64,000 nucleotides of DNA from assembly GCA_017533825.1 (NCBI GenBank), contig JAFWIE010000035.1, positions 1-64,000 of the forward strand, written 5' to 3'. The DNA is from Atopobiaceae bacterium (lineage in GTDB: Bacteria; Actinomycetota; Coriobacteriia; Coriobacteriales; Atopobiaceae). The notes under the pieces are model-generated. The model worked only from the letters and a program-made list of their open reading frames with translations, was not told where the DNA came from and searched no databases. Every line of letters starts with the position of its first letter. The first letter of the stretch is position 1. The translations under genes and the position numbers were made by a program. This document shows positions 51,473 to 60,598 of this stretch, in pieces.

Positions 51473-52888
51473 ATGGCTATGAATAATGCAGATATGGCAT
51501 TCTCGAGTGCCCACTTTATAGGTATCGGCGGGGCTGGTATGAGCGGAATCGCTTTGGTCTTGCACCAGCGCGGCAGAAGGGTGACAGGCTCCGATCTCAA
51601 GGAGTCACATTACGTGCGCGAGCTGGAGGCTGCAGGCATCAGCGTGCGCGTCGGTCACGACGCGGCGACCATCGATGAGGTCAAGCCCGACGTCGTGGTC
51701 ATCTCCACCGCCATACCGGAGTCGAACCCTGAGCTCGTGCGGGCGCGCGAGCTGGGCATCCCAGTGTGGCCGCGCGCAAAGATGCTTTCGGCGCTCTGCG
51801 AGGACGCGACGACGGTGGCCGTGGCTGGCACCCATGGCAAGACGACGACAAGCTCGATGGTGGCGACCATGCTCGATCGCATGGGACTCGACCCTGCATT
51901 TCTTATCGGCGGCGTCGTCGAGGGTTATGGAACCAACGGACGAGACGGCCGCGGAGGCTACTTCGTCGCCGAGGCAGACGAGTCCGACGGATCGTTCCTC
52001 TTCCTTGATCCCGACGTTGTGGTGGTCACCAACGTGGAGGAAGACCACATGGACCACTATGGGACGCTCGAGCGACTCGAGGCGACGTTCCAGGAGTTCA
52101 TGGGCCTGGTGGGGGAAGCGGGCACCATCGTGATAATGGGTGATGTCGCCCACTATGTCGAGCTCGCACAGGCGACGGGCAGACACGTGGTCACTTACGG
52201 GTTCGAGGCTCACAACGACTACGTGTGCACCTCCATGGTCTCGAAGGGCATCTCTTCCTCTTTCGTTGCGAAGGTGCCCAGCGGTGAGGCTATCACCGTC
52301 GACGTACAAGCTAATCCTGGCCGGCATAACGTGCTTAACGCCCTGGCCTCAATCGCAGTGGCAGACGTGCTCGGCTTGGACGTGCACGCCGCTGCCAAGG
52401 CGCTTTCTGAGTTCAAGGGCGCGCGTCGACGCTTCACGCATGTGGGAGACGCCGCTGGCATCACGGTGGTGGACGACTACGGCCATCACCCGACGGAGAT
52501 TGACGCGACCCTGGGTGCGGCCGCAGAGCTGGACTACAAGCGCGTGGTGTGCGTCTTCCAGCCTCATCGGTATACGCGCACGCAAATCATGAGAGACAAG
52601 TTTGCGACGGCCTTCAATCATGCCGATGTACTCTACGTCATGGACGTATTCCCCGCGAGCGAGATGCCCATACCCGGTATTTCGGGCAAGACGGTCTCTT
52701 CGGCGGTCCTGGAGAAGGGGAGTGTGAGCGAGGTTCACTACGTCCCCAACCGTAGGCGTTTGCTGGAGCGTCTTGTGAGGGAGTGCAAGCCCGGCGACCT
52801 CGTCATCACGCAAGGTGCGGGTGACGTGACGCTCATGGGTCCGGCGCTGCTCGCAGCGCTTAACGAGCGCGCAGAGAGAGACGGATAG
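51473..52888 (+). CDS. murC: UDP-MurNAc:L-Ala ligase
   Basis: 471 residues. FIGIGGAGMSGIALVLHQRG at the N-terminus, VAGTHGKTTTSSMVATML as ATP loop, EADESDGSFL, NVEEDHMDHYG, and VVDDYGHHPTEI are all MurC motifs. It attaches L-Ala to UDP-MurNAc. GAGGAGGACCC precedes the ATG at 51473. murB, often next door, is not in this window. ftsQ begins 4 bp after the stop. Confidence 0.95.
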   Translation: MAMNNADMAFSSAHFIGIGGAGMSGIALVLHQRGRRVTGSDLKESHYVRELEAAGISVRVGHDAATIDEVKPDVVVISTAIPESNPELVRARELGIPVWPRAKMLSALCEDATTVAVAGTHGKTTTSSMVATMLDRMGLDPAFLIGGVVEGYGTNGRDGRGGYFVAEADESDGSFLFLDPDVVVVTNVEEDHMDHYGTLERLEATFQEFMGLVGEAGTIVIMGDVAHYVELAQATGRHVVTYGFEAHNDYVCTSMVSKGISSSFVAKVPSGEAITVDVQANPGRHNVLNALASIAVADVLGLDVHAAAKALSEFKGARRRFTHVGDAAGITVVDDYGHHPTEIDATLGAAAELDYKRVVCVFQPHRYTRTQIMRDKFATAFNHADVLYVMDVFPASEMPIPGISGKTVSSAVLEKGSVSEVHYVPNRRRLLERLVRECKPGDLVITQGAGDVTLMGPALLAALNERAERDG

Positions 52889-52892
52889 CGCC

Positions 52893-54137
52893 ATGCCGCG
52901 CAACTCGCGGCGCTCCGACAATCGACGGAAGACATCGGGGCACACGAGCGTCTTGGGTTCGACTTTGGGGGAGGCCTCAAGCCGTTTGAGGGCGCGTGGG
53001 GTGCCAAAGAGTGGCATCCCATCCCAAGACAGCCTCAAGGTCGCAGAAGGCGCGCTGCCCGATTCTACGCTCGGTCTCGGTTTGGTTGATGCGCGTAAGG
53101 CAGGCCATAGCATTCTCCGCATCATAGCGATTGCATCCGGCACCTTGGCGGGGCTGCTCGTCATCGTTGCCTTGGTGCTCGCTGTGCTGTCACACACATC
53201 GGTGTTCAAGATAACGTCCATAGAGACGTATGACACCGAGCATGTGAGCGCCGAGAATGTGGCGCAGCTCATCCGTTTGGAAGAGGGCGCGACGTTGCTC
53301 AACGTCGATACCGAGGAAGTCAGGAAGTCCATACTCAACAATCCTTGGATAGCCGATGTGGAGATCGAGAACGTGTTCCCTGATCGGCTGTTGGTCCGCA
53401 CGCGCGAACGAAAGGTCGGTGCGCTCGTTGCCATGCGTGCCGGCGGCCTTTGTTGGCTGTTGGGGGATGACGGGGTGTGGATAGAGCCTCTGCGCGTAGA
53501 AGCTGAGGAAAGCGAATCGTCGGTGGATGCAGCGCTTGCCGAGGCTGAAAGACTCGGTGTGGTCATGGTATCAGGTGTGCCGGCGACGGTGTCGCCTGTG
53601 GCGGGGACGGCGGCCACAGATGAGGCTCTGGAGGCGGTATTCTCCTTCCAAGAGCAGTTCCCGGATGAGTTTGCCAAGGAAGTGGTGAGCTTCTCTGCCC
53701 CCGATGAGGAGGGCATCTCCTGCATCCTTAAGAGCGGGGTCGAGGTATCGATGGGGTCGCCCACGAATGTGGCCTCGAAGGTTGCCGTCGCGCAGGAGAT
53801 CTTGAAGGAGTATGCGGGTCAGGTGACCTACGTGAACGTTCGCATTCCCTCGAGGCCGACGTACCGGCGTGTCGAGTCCTCATACGTTCACGAGGGGACG
53901 GGGGCAACAGGTGTCTCCGTCGATGAGGAGAGCAACTTTGCAAACCTTCCTCAGCGTGAGCCCGAAGAGGAGAGCGAAGAAGAGTCCACGGATGGTTACT
54001 CGCTCGATGGCTCCGAGAACTACGATGAGTATTCCGACGATTACTCAAGTACTGGTTACGGATACGACGAGGTTGGCAATTCCTCGACATACGGCTCTCA
54101 GAACGAGTATGATGGTGGGCACGGAGTGACGTATTAG
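52893..54137 (+). CDS. ftsQ: FtsQ/DivIB division protein with acidic C-terminal tail
   Basis: 414 residues. A basic cytoplasmic region (~70) and one transmembrane helix (~75-97) lead to a POTRA domain (FKITSIETYDTEHVSAENVAQLIRLEEGATLLNVD) and the FtsQ beta domain (NPWIADVEIENVFPDRLLVRTRERK). Beyond about residue 340 comes a disordered extension very rich in Glu, Ser, Tyr and Asp, unusual for this family. The start at 52893 is set by its tight placement after murC. It recruits FtsL/FtsB at the septum. Confidence 0.92.
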   Translation: MPRNSRRSDNRRKTSGHTSVLGSTLGEASSRLRARGVPKSGIPSQDSLKVAEGALPDSTLGLGLVDARKAGHSILRIIAIASGTLAGLLVIVALVLAVLSHTSVFKITSIETYDTEHVSAENVAQLIRLEEGATLLNVDTEEVRKSILNNPWIADVEIENVFPDRLLVRTRERKVGALVAMRAGGLCWLLGDDGVWIEPLRVEAEESESSVDAALAEAERLGVVMVSGVPATVSPVAGTAATDEALEAVFSFQEQFPDEFAKEVVSFSAPDEEGISCILKSGVEVSMGSPTNVASKVAVAQEILKEYAGQVTYVNVRIPSRPTYRRVESSYVHEGTGATGVSVDEESNFANLPQREPEEESEEESTDGYSLDGSENYDEYSDDYSSTGYGYDEVGNSSTYGSQNEYDGGHGVTY

Positions 54138-54255
54138 TGCCTGTTTTGTACATAATAGATTGCACTAATTCATTCGACCTCAACTAGAGCTTTAGAGATT
54201 TTCTGCTTTGGTATTGACGCATCTAGCTGGGCAATCCATAAAATGGTCACAATTA

Positions 54256-54284
54256 TTGACTTTGCGTTTTGTGTTGTGTAAAGA
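54256..54284 (+). promoter_or_regulatory. ftsZ promoter
   Basis: TTGACT (54256-54261), a 17-bp spacer and TAAAGA (54279-54284) form a near-consensus housekeeping promoter in an AT-rich break (54138-54300) within the cluster. About 200 bp of leader follows before ftsZ. The rest of this 346-bp gap shows nothing further that I can name. Confidence 0.7.
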
Positions 54285-54483
54285 TATCCCGCTTTGCAAG
54301 AGGCGTTGAGGTTAACTTGAGGTTGAAGGTTTTGACCTCGGCAAATCGAGCTAGCACGGGGTACCACGAATGTCTAACGCACCACTCACGCACCACCATC
54401 GTAGCCCCAACGCAGTACGTTGCACCACGGAACAGAACGCACGACGCACGGAGGGCACATACGCCGCCACTCAAGGAGGAAGC

Positions 54484-55608
54484 ATGAACGAGTCCAACAT
54501 TCCCAACAACTACCTGGCCGTGATCAAAGTGGTTGGTGTCGGAGGTGGCGGTACCAACGCCGTCAATCGCATGATTGAGCAGAACATTAGGGGCGTTGAG
54601 TTCGTGGCGGTAAATACCGACGCACAGGCACTCGCCCTCTCTGATGCAGACATCAAGGTTCACATTGGTACCGACATCACCAAGGGCCTTGGGGCTGGAG
54701 CGGTGCCGGAGGTTGGCGCGGAGGCGGCCGAGGACTCTCGCGACGAGATCAAGGCTGCCATTGCGGGTTCCGACATGGTCTTCATCACTGCCGGCGAGGG
54801 TGGCGGAACGGGTACTGGCGCAGCGCCGGTCGTTGCAGACATCGCGAAGAACGATGTGGGTGCCCTTACGGTGGGCGTCGTGACGAAACCCTTTACGTTC
54901 GAGGGTCGTAAGCGCGCCGCCAATGCCGCGGAAGGCATCAAGAATCTCTCCGATAACGTTGATACCCTCATCGTCATCCCCAACGATCGCCTTCTTGACC
55001 TCTCGGAGAAGAAGACCACCATGCTCGAGGCATTCCGCATGGCTGACGACGTGCTGTGCAAGGGCACCCAGGGCATCACCGATCTCATCACCGTACCGGG
55101 TCTCATCAACCTCGACTTTGCTGACGTGTGCACGATCATGCGCGGCGCCGGCACTGCGATGATGGGCATTGGCATCGCCTCGGGCGACAACCGCGCGGTC
55201 GACGCCGCGGAGGAGGCCATCTCGAGCCGCATGCTCGAGAGCTCGGTCGATGGTGCCACGCGCGTGTTGCTCTCCATCTCGGGCAATCAGGACCTTGGCA
55301 TTCAGGAGATCAACGATGCGGCGGACCTCGTCGCAAAGAACGTCGATCCCGAGGCAAACATCATCTTTGGTACCGTGGTAGACGAGAGCTTGGGCGACCA
55401 GGTGCGCGTGACCGTGATCGCCACGGGATTCCGCGACGACAACGTGAACGGCCCCGCGACCTCCATGCCGCAGCGTGACGACCGCCGCCCGAGCGTCTCC
55501 CGCACGGCGGAGCGTAGGCAGACGAGTCGTCCGACTTCAAACGGCCGTTCTTCCTCAAACGACGGATTCGACATCCCCGACTTCTTGAAGCGCAGCACGC
55601 GTATGTAG
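54484..55608 (+). CDS. ftsZ: Cell division GTPase FtsZ
   Basis: 374 residues. It begins [19 protein letters not shown] and contains the tubulin signature [17 protein letters not shown] and a core ending near residue 320. The linker is Arg/Ser-rich, and the conserved C-terminal peptide DIPDFLKR, which binds SepF/FtsA-type anchors, is intact. AAGGAGGA precedes the start. It has its own promoter upstream, separating it from ftsQ. No ftsA is present, in line with SepF serving as the membrane anchor. Confidence 0.97.
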   Translation: MNESNIPNNYLAVIKVVGVGGGGTNAVNRMIEQNIRGVEFVAVNTDAQALALSDADIKVHIGTDITKGLGAGAVPEVGAEAAEDSRDEIKAAIAGSDMVFITAGEGGGTGTGAAPVVADIAKNDVGALTVGVVTKPFTFEGRKRAANAAEGIKNLSDNVDTLIVIPNDRLLDLSEKKTTMLEAFRMADDVLCKGTQGITDLITVPGLINLDFADVCTIMRGAGTAMMGIGIASGDNRAVDAAEEAISSRMLESSVDGATRVLLSISGNQDLGIQEINDAADLVAKNVDPEANIIFGTVVDESLGDQVRVTVIATGFRDDNVNGPATSMPQRDDRRPSVSRTAERRQTSRPTSNGRSSSNDGFDIPDFLKRSTRM

Positions 55609-55708
55609 TTGGGACCGAAGGGATCCTGCGATTGGAAGGTCGACAGCGTGCGGTTTTCCTGTCGCAGGGTACCTTGGCGTCGATGATGCTCGGGAGGTGA
55701 ACGACTCG

Positions 55709-56437
55709 ATGGGTGCGACCAGTCCAGAGGCATATGCTGAGTTTTTGGGAGAGCGCAGGGCGGAGCTCATGGCTCGTATCGCCGATGCGGCATCCCGTGC
55801 CGGCAGGAGTGCCCAGGATGTGACGCTGCTTGCGGTCTCGAAGACGGTGGACGTTCCCGAGATGTTGCTTGCCGCGAAACAGGGTTACGCCGCCTTTGGG
55901 GAGAACCGTCCTCAGGATTTGCAGCGCAAGGCAGAGGCGCTCAGAGGTGTTCCGGGCATCCGCATCGACATGATCGGCAACTTACAGCGAAACAAGATAA
56001 ACAAAGTGCTGGGCAACGCCGAACTCGTGCACTCAATCTCTTCGCTCCACCTTGCTGAGGCAGTCTCAAACAGGGCTCAGGCCCGTGGCATCGAGGTGAG
56101 GTGCCTGCTCGAGGTCAACGTCTCTGGCGAGGAGTCAAAGTCGGGCATGGCACCCTCGGATGCCGCCCGTGCGGCAGAGCGAATGATGGAGTTGCCGAGC
56201 GTCAGCGTTGAGGGGCTCATGACGATGGCCCCAGCGGGTAACCTTTCGGCGGCGCGTGCGTGCTTCTCGGGACTACGGGAGCTGCGTGACGAGCTGAGGG
56301 TGTCGACCGGATTGGAACTACCAACGCTCTCCTGCGGGATGAGCGGCGACTTTGAGGTCGCAATTGAGGAAGGGTCTACGTTGGTGCGTCTGGGAAGGAT
56401 CGTCTTTGACCCTTCCTACGTGGACGTGCGACGTTAA
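55709..56437 (+). CDS. PLP homeostasis protein (YggS/PLPBP family)
   Basis: 242 residues from ATG 55709, preceded by GGAGGTGA; GTG 55697 is possible but lacks a site. The PLP lysine is in LLAVSKTV, with GENRPQDLQRKAE, MIGNLQRNK, EVNVSGEESKSGM, and CGMSGDFEVAIEEGSTLVRLGR, all typical. It binds PLP without known catalysis. Its place between ftsZ and sepF is conserved in Actinobacteria and Firmicutes. Confidence 0.93.
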   Translation: MGATSPEAYAEFLGERRAELMARIADAASRAGRSAQDVTLLAVSKTVDVPEMLLAAKQGYAAFGENRPQDLQRKAEALRGVPGIRIDMIGNLQRNKINKVLGNAELVHSISSLHLAEAVSNRAQARGIEVRCLLEVNVSGEESKSGMAPSDAARAAERMMELPSVSVEGLMTMAPAGNLSAARACFSGLRELRDELRVSTGLELPTLSCGMSGDFEVAIEEGSTLVRLGRIVFDPSYVDVRR

Positions 56438-56459
56438 CGGCTAGAAAGGCGAAAGAATC

Positions 56460-57077
56460 ATGGGATTGCTGGACAACCTGCGCGATAGGCTCCGTGGAGA
56501 CATGGACGACTACGATGATGACTACTATGAGGATGACTACGACGACTACGATGACGACGACTATGATGACGAGCCGCAGGGGAGCGGGTTGCTCGGCAAT
56601 ACGCCGCGACCCGAGGCCGAGAGCGTGGCCGTCTACACGCGTTCGGGCCGGCCGGTAGGAACCAATGCTGGCGGGCAGCAGACGAGTGTGCAGCCCACGC
56701 GGCGCCAACCGACGCCTTCCTCGTACAGCCGTCAGCGCTCGGACGATTACGATGACTATGAATCCCCGCGGTCGTACACGCCGACACGTCCAACCTACAA
56801 CGCGTCAGGCCAGCTCCCGCCATACGTGCTGAAGGCCGAGGCCTACGAGGACGTGCAGACGGTCGTCAGGCGTGTGCGCACCAACCAGACGGTGCTGCTT
56901 GACCTCTCCGATACTCCTGGCGACGTTGCGCAGCGGATTCTTGACTTCTGCTTCGGTCTCGCCTTCGGAATCGACGGTGAGGTGAGTTCTGTGGGAAGCC
57001 GGGCATTTGCCGTACTTCCCGCGGGCATGCAGATCTCGCAGCCTGAGGCAGACCGACTCCTGAACGGATCGCGATAG
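56460..57077 (+). CDS. sepF: Cell division protein SepF with Asp/Tyr-rich region
   Basis: 205 residues. An N-terminal membrane-binding helix (GLLDNLRDRLRG) is followed at residues ~13-40 by a run made almost only of Asp and Tyr with a few Glu. A disordered linker leads to the SepF globular domain (~115-205: VLKAEAYEDVQTVVRRVRTNQTVLLDLSDTPGDVAQRILDFCFGLAFGIDGEV). It bundles and anchors FtsZ to the membrane. The gene is 2 bp upstream of proC. The Asp/Tyr tract is encoded by short GAT/GAC-TAC/TAT repeats prone to length change. Confidence 0.95.
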   Translation: MGLLDNLRDRLRGDMDDYDDDYYEDDYDDYDDDDYDDEPQGSGLLGNTPRPEAESVAVYTRSGRPVGTNAGGQQTSVQPTRRQPTPSSYSRQRSDDYDDYESPRSYTPTRPTYNASGQLPPYVLKAEAYEDVQTVVRRVRTNQTVLLDLSDTPGDVAQRILDFCFGLAFGIDGEVSSVGSRAFAVLPAGMQISQPEADRLLNGSR

Positions 57078-57079
57078 CC

Positions 57080-57892
57080 ATGGGAAGCATCAACACCTCC
57101 ATCGGCATTATCGGCGCGGGGTCGATGGGATCGGCGATAGCGCGGGGTCTCGTGAAGTCAGGCGCCCTCGAACCTGCGAACGTGGTGGTGTGCGACCCGC
57201 TGGCGTCATGCACGGAGCCGCTCGCGGAGTTCGGCATGCGTGCCGTGAGCGATGCACGGGAATTGGCGGAGGCTGCCACTGACGTGGTGCTCATAGCCGT
57301 CAAGCCTCAGGTGCTCGCGGACGTGTGCGCACCGTTGGCGTCGATGCTCGAGGGACGTCTCGTCGTCTCGATAGCCGCCGGCGTCGCACTCGCCACGCTT
57401 GAGGAGCTGCTGCCCGGTGCGCGTATCGTGCGTGTGATGCCCAATTTGCCCATCCAGGTACTGTCGGGCGCGACTGCCGTGTGCGCGGGCTCGCAAGCTA
57501 CCTCGGAAGACGTCGAGCTTGTGCGCAGCCTGTTCGCACAGCTTGGTGCCGCACATGTCATGCGTGAGGATCAGCTGGACGCAGAGGGCGCCGTCGTGAG
57601 CTGTGGACCGGCCTATGTGGCGCTGTTCATCGACGCGCTGACGCGCGCCGGCATCTTGAGGGGGCTGCCTGCGGTTGCGTGTCGTGAGCTCGTGGAGGCG
57701 ACGGTGCTCGGCGTGGCGCAGACCCTTCTCCAAACCGGTGAACATCCGCGTGCTTACATGGAGCGCGTCACTTCGCCAGGCGGTACGACTGCGGCTGCCC
57801 TCAAGGAGCTCGAGCCACTGCTCGTGGAGGGTGTCTACGAGGCTGTTGACGCTGCCCTCGAGAGGACGGCAGAGCTTGCCGAGGGTAGGTGA
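57080..57892 (+). CDS. proC: Pyrroline-5-carboxylate reductase
   Basis: 270 residues. The N-terminal dinucleotide loop is IGIIGAGSMGSAIARGLV. RIVRVMPNLPIQVLSGA and the C-terminal signature TSPGGTTAAALKELE identify ProC, the last step of proline synthesis. It is embedded in the division cluster between sepF and yggT, as in several Gram-positive groups, and overlaps yggT by 4 bp. Confidence 0.95.
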   Translation: MGSINTSIGIIGAGSMGSAIARGLVKSGALEPANVVVCDPLASCTEPLAEFGMRAVSDARELAEAATDVVLIAVKPQVLADVCAPLASMLEGRLVVSIAAGVALATLEELLPGARIVRVMPNLPIQVLSGATAVCAGSQATSEDVELVRSLFAQLGAAHVMREDQLDAEGAVVSCGPAYVALFIDALTRAGILRGLPAVACRELVEATVLGVAQTLLQTGEHPRAYMERVTSPGGTTAAALKELEPLLVEGVYEAVDAALERTAELAEGR

Positions 57893-58158
57893 CACGGTTG
57901 TTCAGCCTCTCGTACTTCATTTCGAGGATATTTGGCTTCTACGAGGTGCTCATCATCATATGGTGTATCCTCTCGTGGCTGCCTATCCCGCGGGAGGGGA
58001 TTCTTGCGGACCTCGTTGGCGCGATAGACGCGCTCGTGCGTCCGTACATCCAGCTGTTCCAGCGGTTCATTCCGCCGTTTGGAGGACTGGACTTCTCTCC
58101 CATACTTGCAATACTAGTTCTTGGCTTCATTGAGCGTGCGTTATTGGTATACTTCTGA
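57889..58158 (+). CDS. YggT-family membrane protein
   Basis: 89 residues with two hydrophobic helices (IFGFYEVLIIIWCILSWLP and FSPILAILVLGFIERALLVY) and the conserved LVRPYIQLFQRFIPPFGGLDFSPILA between them. The start is GTG at 57889, overlapping the proC stop. The function is not firmly known; location suggests a role in division or membrane organisation. Confidence 0.9.
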   Translation: MTRLFSLSYFISRIFGFYEVLIIIWCILSWLPIPREGILADLVGAIDALVRPYIQLFQRFIPPFGGLDFSPILAILVLGFIERALLVYF

Positions 58159-58219
58159 ACGTTAAGGTGCGTCGGCCAAAAGGTACGTGTCGTGCACATA
58201 GCAATCGAAAGGGAACATG

Positions 58220-58942
58220 ATGGCAATCACACCAGCTGACATCGAACAACTGACCTTCTCCGCATCGAAGCGTGGCTACGACACCGACGAGGTCGACAAC
58301 TTCTTGGAGCAGCTCTCCGTTGAGGTTGATTCCATGCTTCAGAAGATTGCGGACCTCAAGGGTCGCCTCAACGCCTCCGAGGCACAGCTCCAGTCCTCTC
58401 AGGCGAAGGTCGCCTCTCTGCAGCAGCAGGTTTCCGAGCTCGAGATTGAGGTCTCCACGCGTCCCGTCGCGCCCGTCCCGCAGCCGGTTGCCAGCAGCGA
58501 GTACAGCGTGTCCGAGCGCCAGATTTCTCAGGTCCTCATCGTCGCTCAGCAGAGCGCGGACAAGCTCGTTGCCGATGCCCGCGACAACGCGGATCGCATT
58601 CGCACAGAGGCAGACCAGAAGGCTCGCGAGGTCATCCGCCAGGCTCTGGCAGAGAAGCAGAACGAGCTCGACGAGATTGACCGCCTGAAGCAGTCGCGCG
58701 AGGACTTCCGTGCGGAGTACAAGCGCCTTCTGCAGCACTTCATGGACGACGCAGACTCCGTCTTCCCCAATCAGGATGCCGCTCCGTCGCCCGCGCCCGT
58801 CCTGCCCAAGACTGCCGCTCCCGCTCCCGTCGTGGAGCCGGAGACCGACTTTGTGGATGCCGATGCAACGGCGATGTCCCGTCCCATCATGACGGCACCC
58901 ATCGCTTCGATGCCCGGTGAGGACTTTAGCGACCTCGACTAA
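58220..58942 (+). CDS. divIVA: DivIVA-domain protein
   Basis: 240 residues. The DivIVA N-terminus is clear: ITPADIEQLTFSASKRGYDTDEVDNFLEQL (~3-32), then long coiled coils to about 175, a Pro/Ala-rich linker and a short acidic C-terminus. It marks curved membrane at poles and septa. ATG 58220 is preferred over 58217 by spacing to AAAGGGA. It closes the division cluster and is followed at once by a strong terminator. Confidence 0.92.
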   Translation: MAITPADIEQLTFSASKRGYDTDEVDNFLEQLSVEVDSMLQKIADLKGRLNASEAQLQSSQAKVASLQQQVSELEIEVSTRPVAPVPQPVASSEYSVSERQISQVLIVAQQSADKLVADARDNADRIRTEADQKAREVIRQALAEKQNELDEIDRLKQSREDFRAEYKRLLQHFMDDADSVFPNQDAAPSPAPVLPKTAAPAPVVEPETDFVDADATAMSRPIMTAPIASMPGEDFSDLD

Positions 58943-58963
58943 GCAAGGCTCATATCTAGCGTA

Positions 58964-58996
58964 GAGCGCCGCCCTTTGCGGGGTGGCGCTCTTTTT
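58964..58996 (+). terminator. Rho-independent terminator after divIVA
   Basis: GAGCGCCGCCC and GGGGTGGCGCTC form a strong stem around TTTGC, followed by TTTTT. It ends the cluster. Confidence 0.88.
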
Positions 58997-59032
58997 CGGT
59001 GTGCCGGGCAGCCCCTCGCGCGTAATCGCTGT

Positions 59033-59950
59033 CTAGTCAACCTCACTTACGCGAATCTGCTTTTCGAGTTCCCCGACGAGCGCAAGGTCACCGATGCCTG
59101 CGCTCATGGCTACGTTGCCGCCTGTGGCCATGGCCTTCGTGAGTGCGGGAACCACGGCGTCGCGGTCGTCGTACCACACCGAGAGGAATGCGGCGAGGCT
59201 TGCGTCACCGGCACAGACCGTAGAATACATTCTCACCTTGGCTGCGGTCGCATGATAGACGTGAGACTCGTCGAGGAAGTATGCGCCTCTGCTGCCGAGT
59301 GTGCAGAGGATGTTGCGCGCGCCACGTTCGTGGACGTCATGTAGCGCGCGCACAATCTGGTCGGGAGAGTCTACGTCGACGTTGAATATCTCGCCGAGTT
59401 CCTCATCGTTGGGCTTGATGAGCAGCGGTCGGTGCGCCAAAAGCTCCGCGAGGTGGGGGTGCGAAACGTCGAGGATCAGTTCCGCGGCCTTCTGCTGGCA
59501 AAGAAGGGCTATCTCGTCGTAGTAGGTGGGCTCCATGAGAGGTGCGAGCGAACCCGAGACGATGAGCGTGCTCATGTCGTGTGATTCCTCGATAACGCGC
59601 AGCATCTCGAGCTGTCTGTCGCGTGGTACTGGTGCACCTGTGCTGGGCATTATGTATTCGTCATCGCCTGAGGTCACAAAGACGTTCATGCGCGTAATGC
59701 CCTGGACTTCGACGGACTTCACCGGGCACACCTTTGTTGCTTCTTCGTGGAGCCACCGTCCCGTGAAACCGCCGAAGAAGCCAAGGATGGTGGAAGAGAT
59801 GCCAAAGTGATCGAGCGCGAACGACACATTGATGCCCTTACCCGTGGGCACGTAGGTTGCGTCCCTTGTGCGCGAGACCTTGTTTGGTACGAGTTTGTCG
59901 CAGGTTACGACCATGTCGATTGCGGGGTTGGTGGTCAGCGTGTAGAACAT
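59033..59950 (-). CDS. fruK: PfkB-family 1-phosphofructokinase-like kinase
   Basis: 305 residues. NPAIDMVV and VPTGKGINVSFALDHFG at the N-terminus are typical of 1-phosphofructokinase/tagatose-6-phosphate kinase. The C-terminal signature reads STVCAGDASLAAFL, with the catalytic Asp of AGD kept but Cys-Ala-Gly and Asp-Ala-Ser in place of the more usual GAGD-S. AAGGAG precedes the start. No fructose PTS genes flank it, so the substrate (fructose-1-P or tagatose-6-P) stays open. Confidence 0.87.
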   Translation of the reverse strand: MFYTLTTNPAIDMVVTCDKLVPNKVSRTRDATYVPTGKGINVSFALDHFGISSTILGFFGGFTGRWLHEEATKVCPVKSVEVQGITRMNVFVTSGDDEYIMPSTGAPVPRDRQLEMLRVIEESHDMSTLIVSGSLAPLMEPTYYDEIALLCQQKAAELILDVSHPHLAELLAHRPLLIKPNDEELGEIFNVDVDSPDQIVRALHDVHERGARNILCTLGSRGAYFLDESHVYHATAAKVRMYSTVCAGDASLAAFLSVWYDDRDAVVPALTKAMATGGNVAMSAGIGDLALVGELEKQIRVSEVD

Positions 59951-60091
59951 GGTCTCTCCTTATCGCGTAGCCCGATGCCAATACCAACAATTGTATACGT
60001 ATGGCAATGGGTGCGGAGGAAGGGCATGCGAACGACACTTGGATTTGGACATGGAAGCGATCTGTCGAGGACAATCCGCTTGGAATGGGAG

Positions 60092-60118
60092 TTCAATCGC
60101 TCTGGGCTGTGGTACAAT
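60092..60118 (+). promoter_or_regulatory. Putative rnpB promoter
   Basis: TACAAT at 60113-60118 is a good -10 placed 7 bases before the inferred 5' end of the RNase P RNA; TTCAAT at 60092-60097 is a weak, slightly close -35. Confidence 0.55.
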
Positions 60119-60125
60119 GCGATGC

Positions 60126-60495
60126 GCGAAGTGGGCCAGACAATCGCGGAAACGCCCGCCCGATAAGGCGGGAAGGTTATGAGGAAAGTCCGGGCTCCAC
60201 AGGGCAGAAAGCCGGCTAACGGCCGGGCGGGGTGACCCGACGGAAAGCGCCGCAGAAAAGAAGACTCCCGCTGCCCGCCCCCGGCGGGTGAGAGAAAAGC
60301 TGAAACGGTGGTGTAAGAGACCACCAGCACCTTGGTAACAGGGTGGCTTGGCAAGCCCCTTTCGGAGCAAGCGCGAATAGGAGCGCGATGGTGTGGCCCG
60401 CACTGCGCTCGGGTAGCGTGCTCGAGGCCAGCGGTGACGCTGTCCCTAGATAAATGATTGTCCACGACAGAACCCGGCTTACCGGCCCACTTCGC
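60126..60495 (+). ncRNA. rnpB: RNase P RNA, bacterial type A
   Basis: The ends GCGAAGTGGGCC (60126-60137) and GGCCCACTTCGC (60484-60495) form helix P1. The universal elements GAGGAAAGTCCGGGCTCC (CR-I, 60180-60197) and ACAGAACCCGGCTTACC (CR-V, near 60468-60484) are both present, as are AGAGACCACCAGC and GGTAACAGGGTG in between. The length of about 370 nt fits type A. Catalytic RNA of tRNA 5' processing. Confidence 0.96.
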
Positions 60496-60514
60496 ACGCA
60501 TGGATGAGAAAAGT

Positions 60515-60551
60515 GCCGGATTCCCGATTCATGGATGAGCGGGAATCCGGC
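60515..60551 (+). terminator. Perfect 12-bp hairpin downstream of rnpB
   Basis: GCCGGATTCCCG (60515-60526) and CGGGAATCCGGC (60540-60551) pair exactly; ATGGATGAG occurs just before the stem and again in the loop. No T-run follows. It may end rnpB and also pyk, which converges on it from the other strand. Confidence 0.6.
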
Positions 60552-60598
60552 GACTCGGTGAGCACGTCGTGCGGTGTCGTGCGTTGTGCGTGTGGTCG

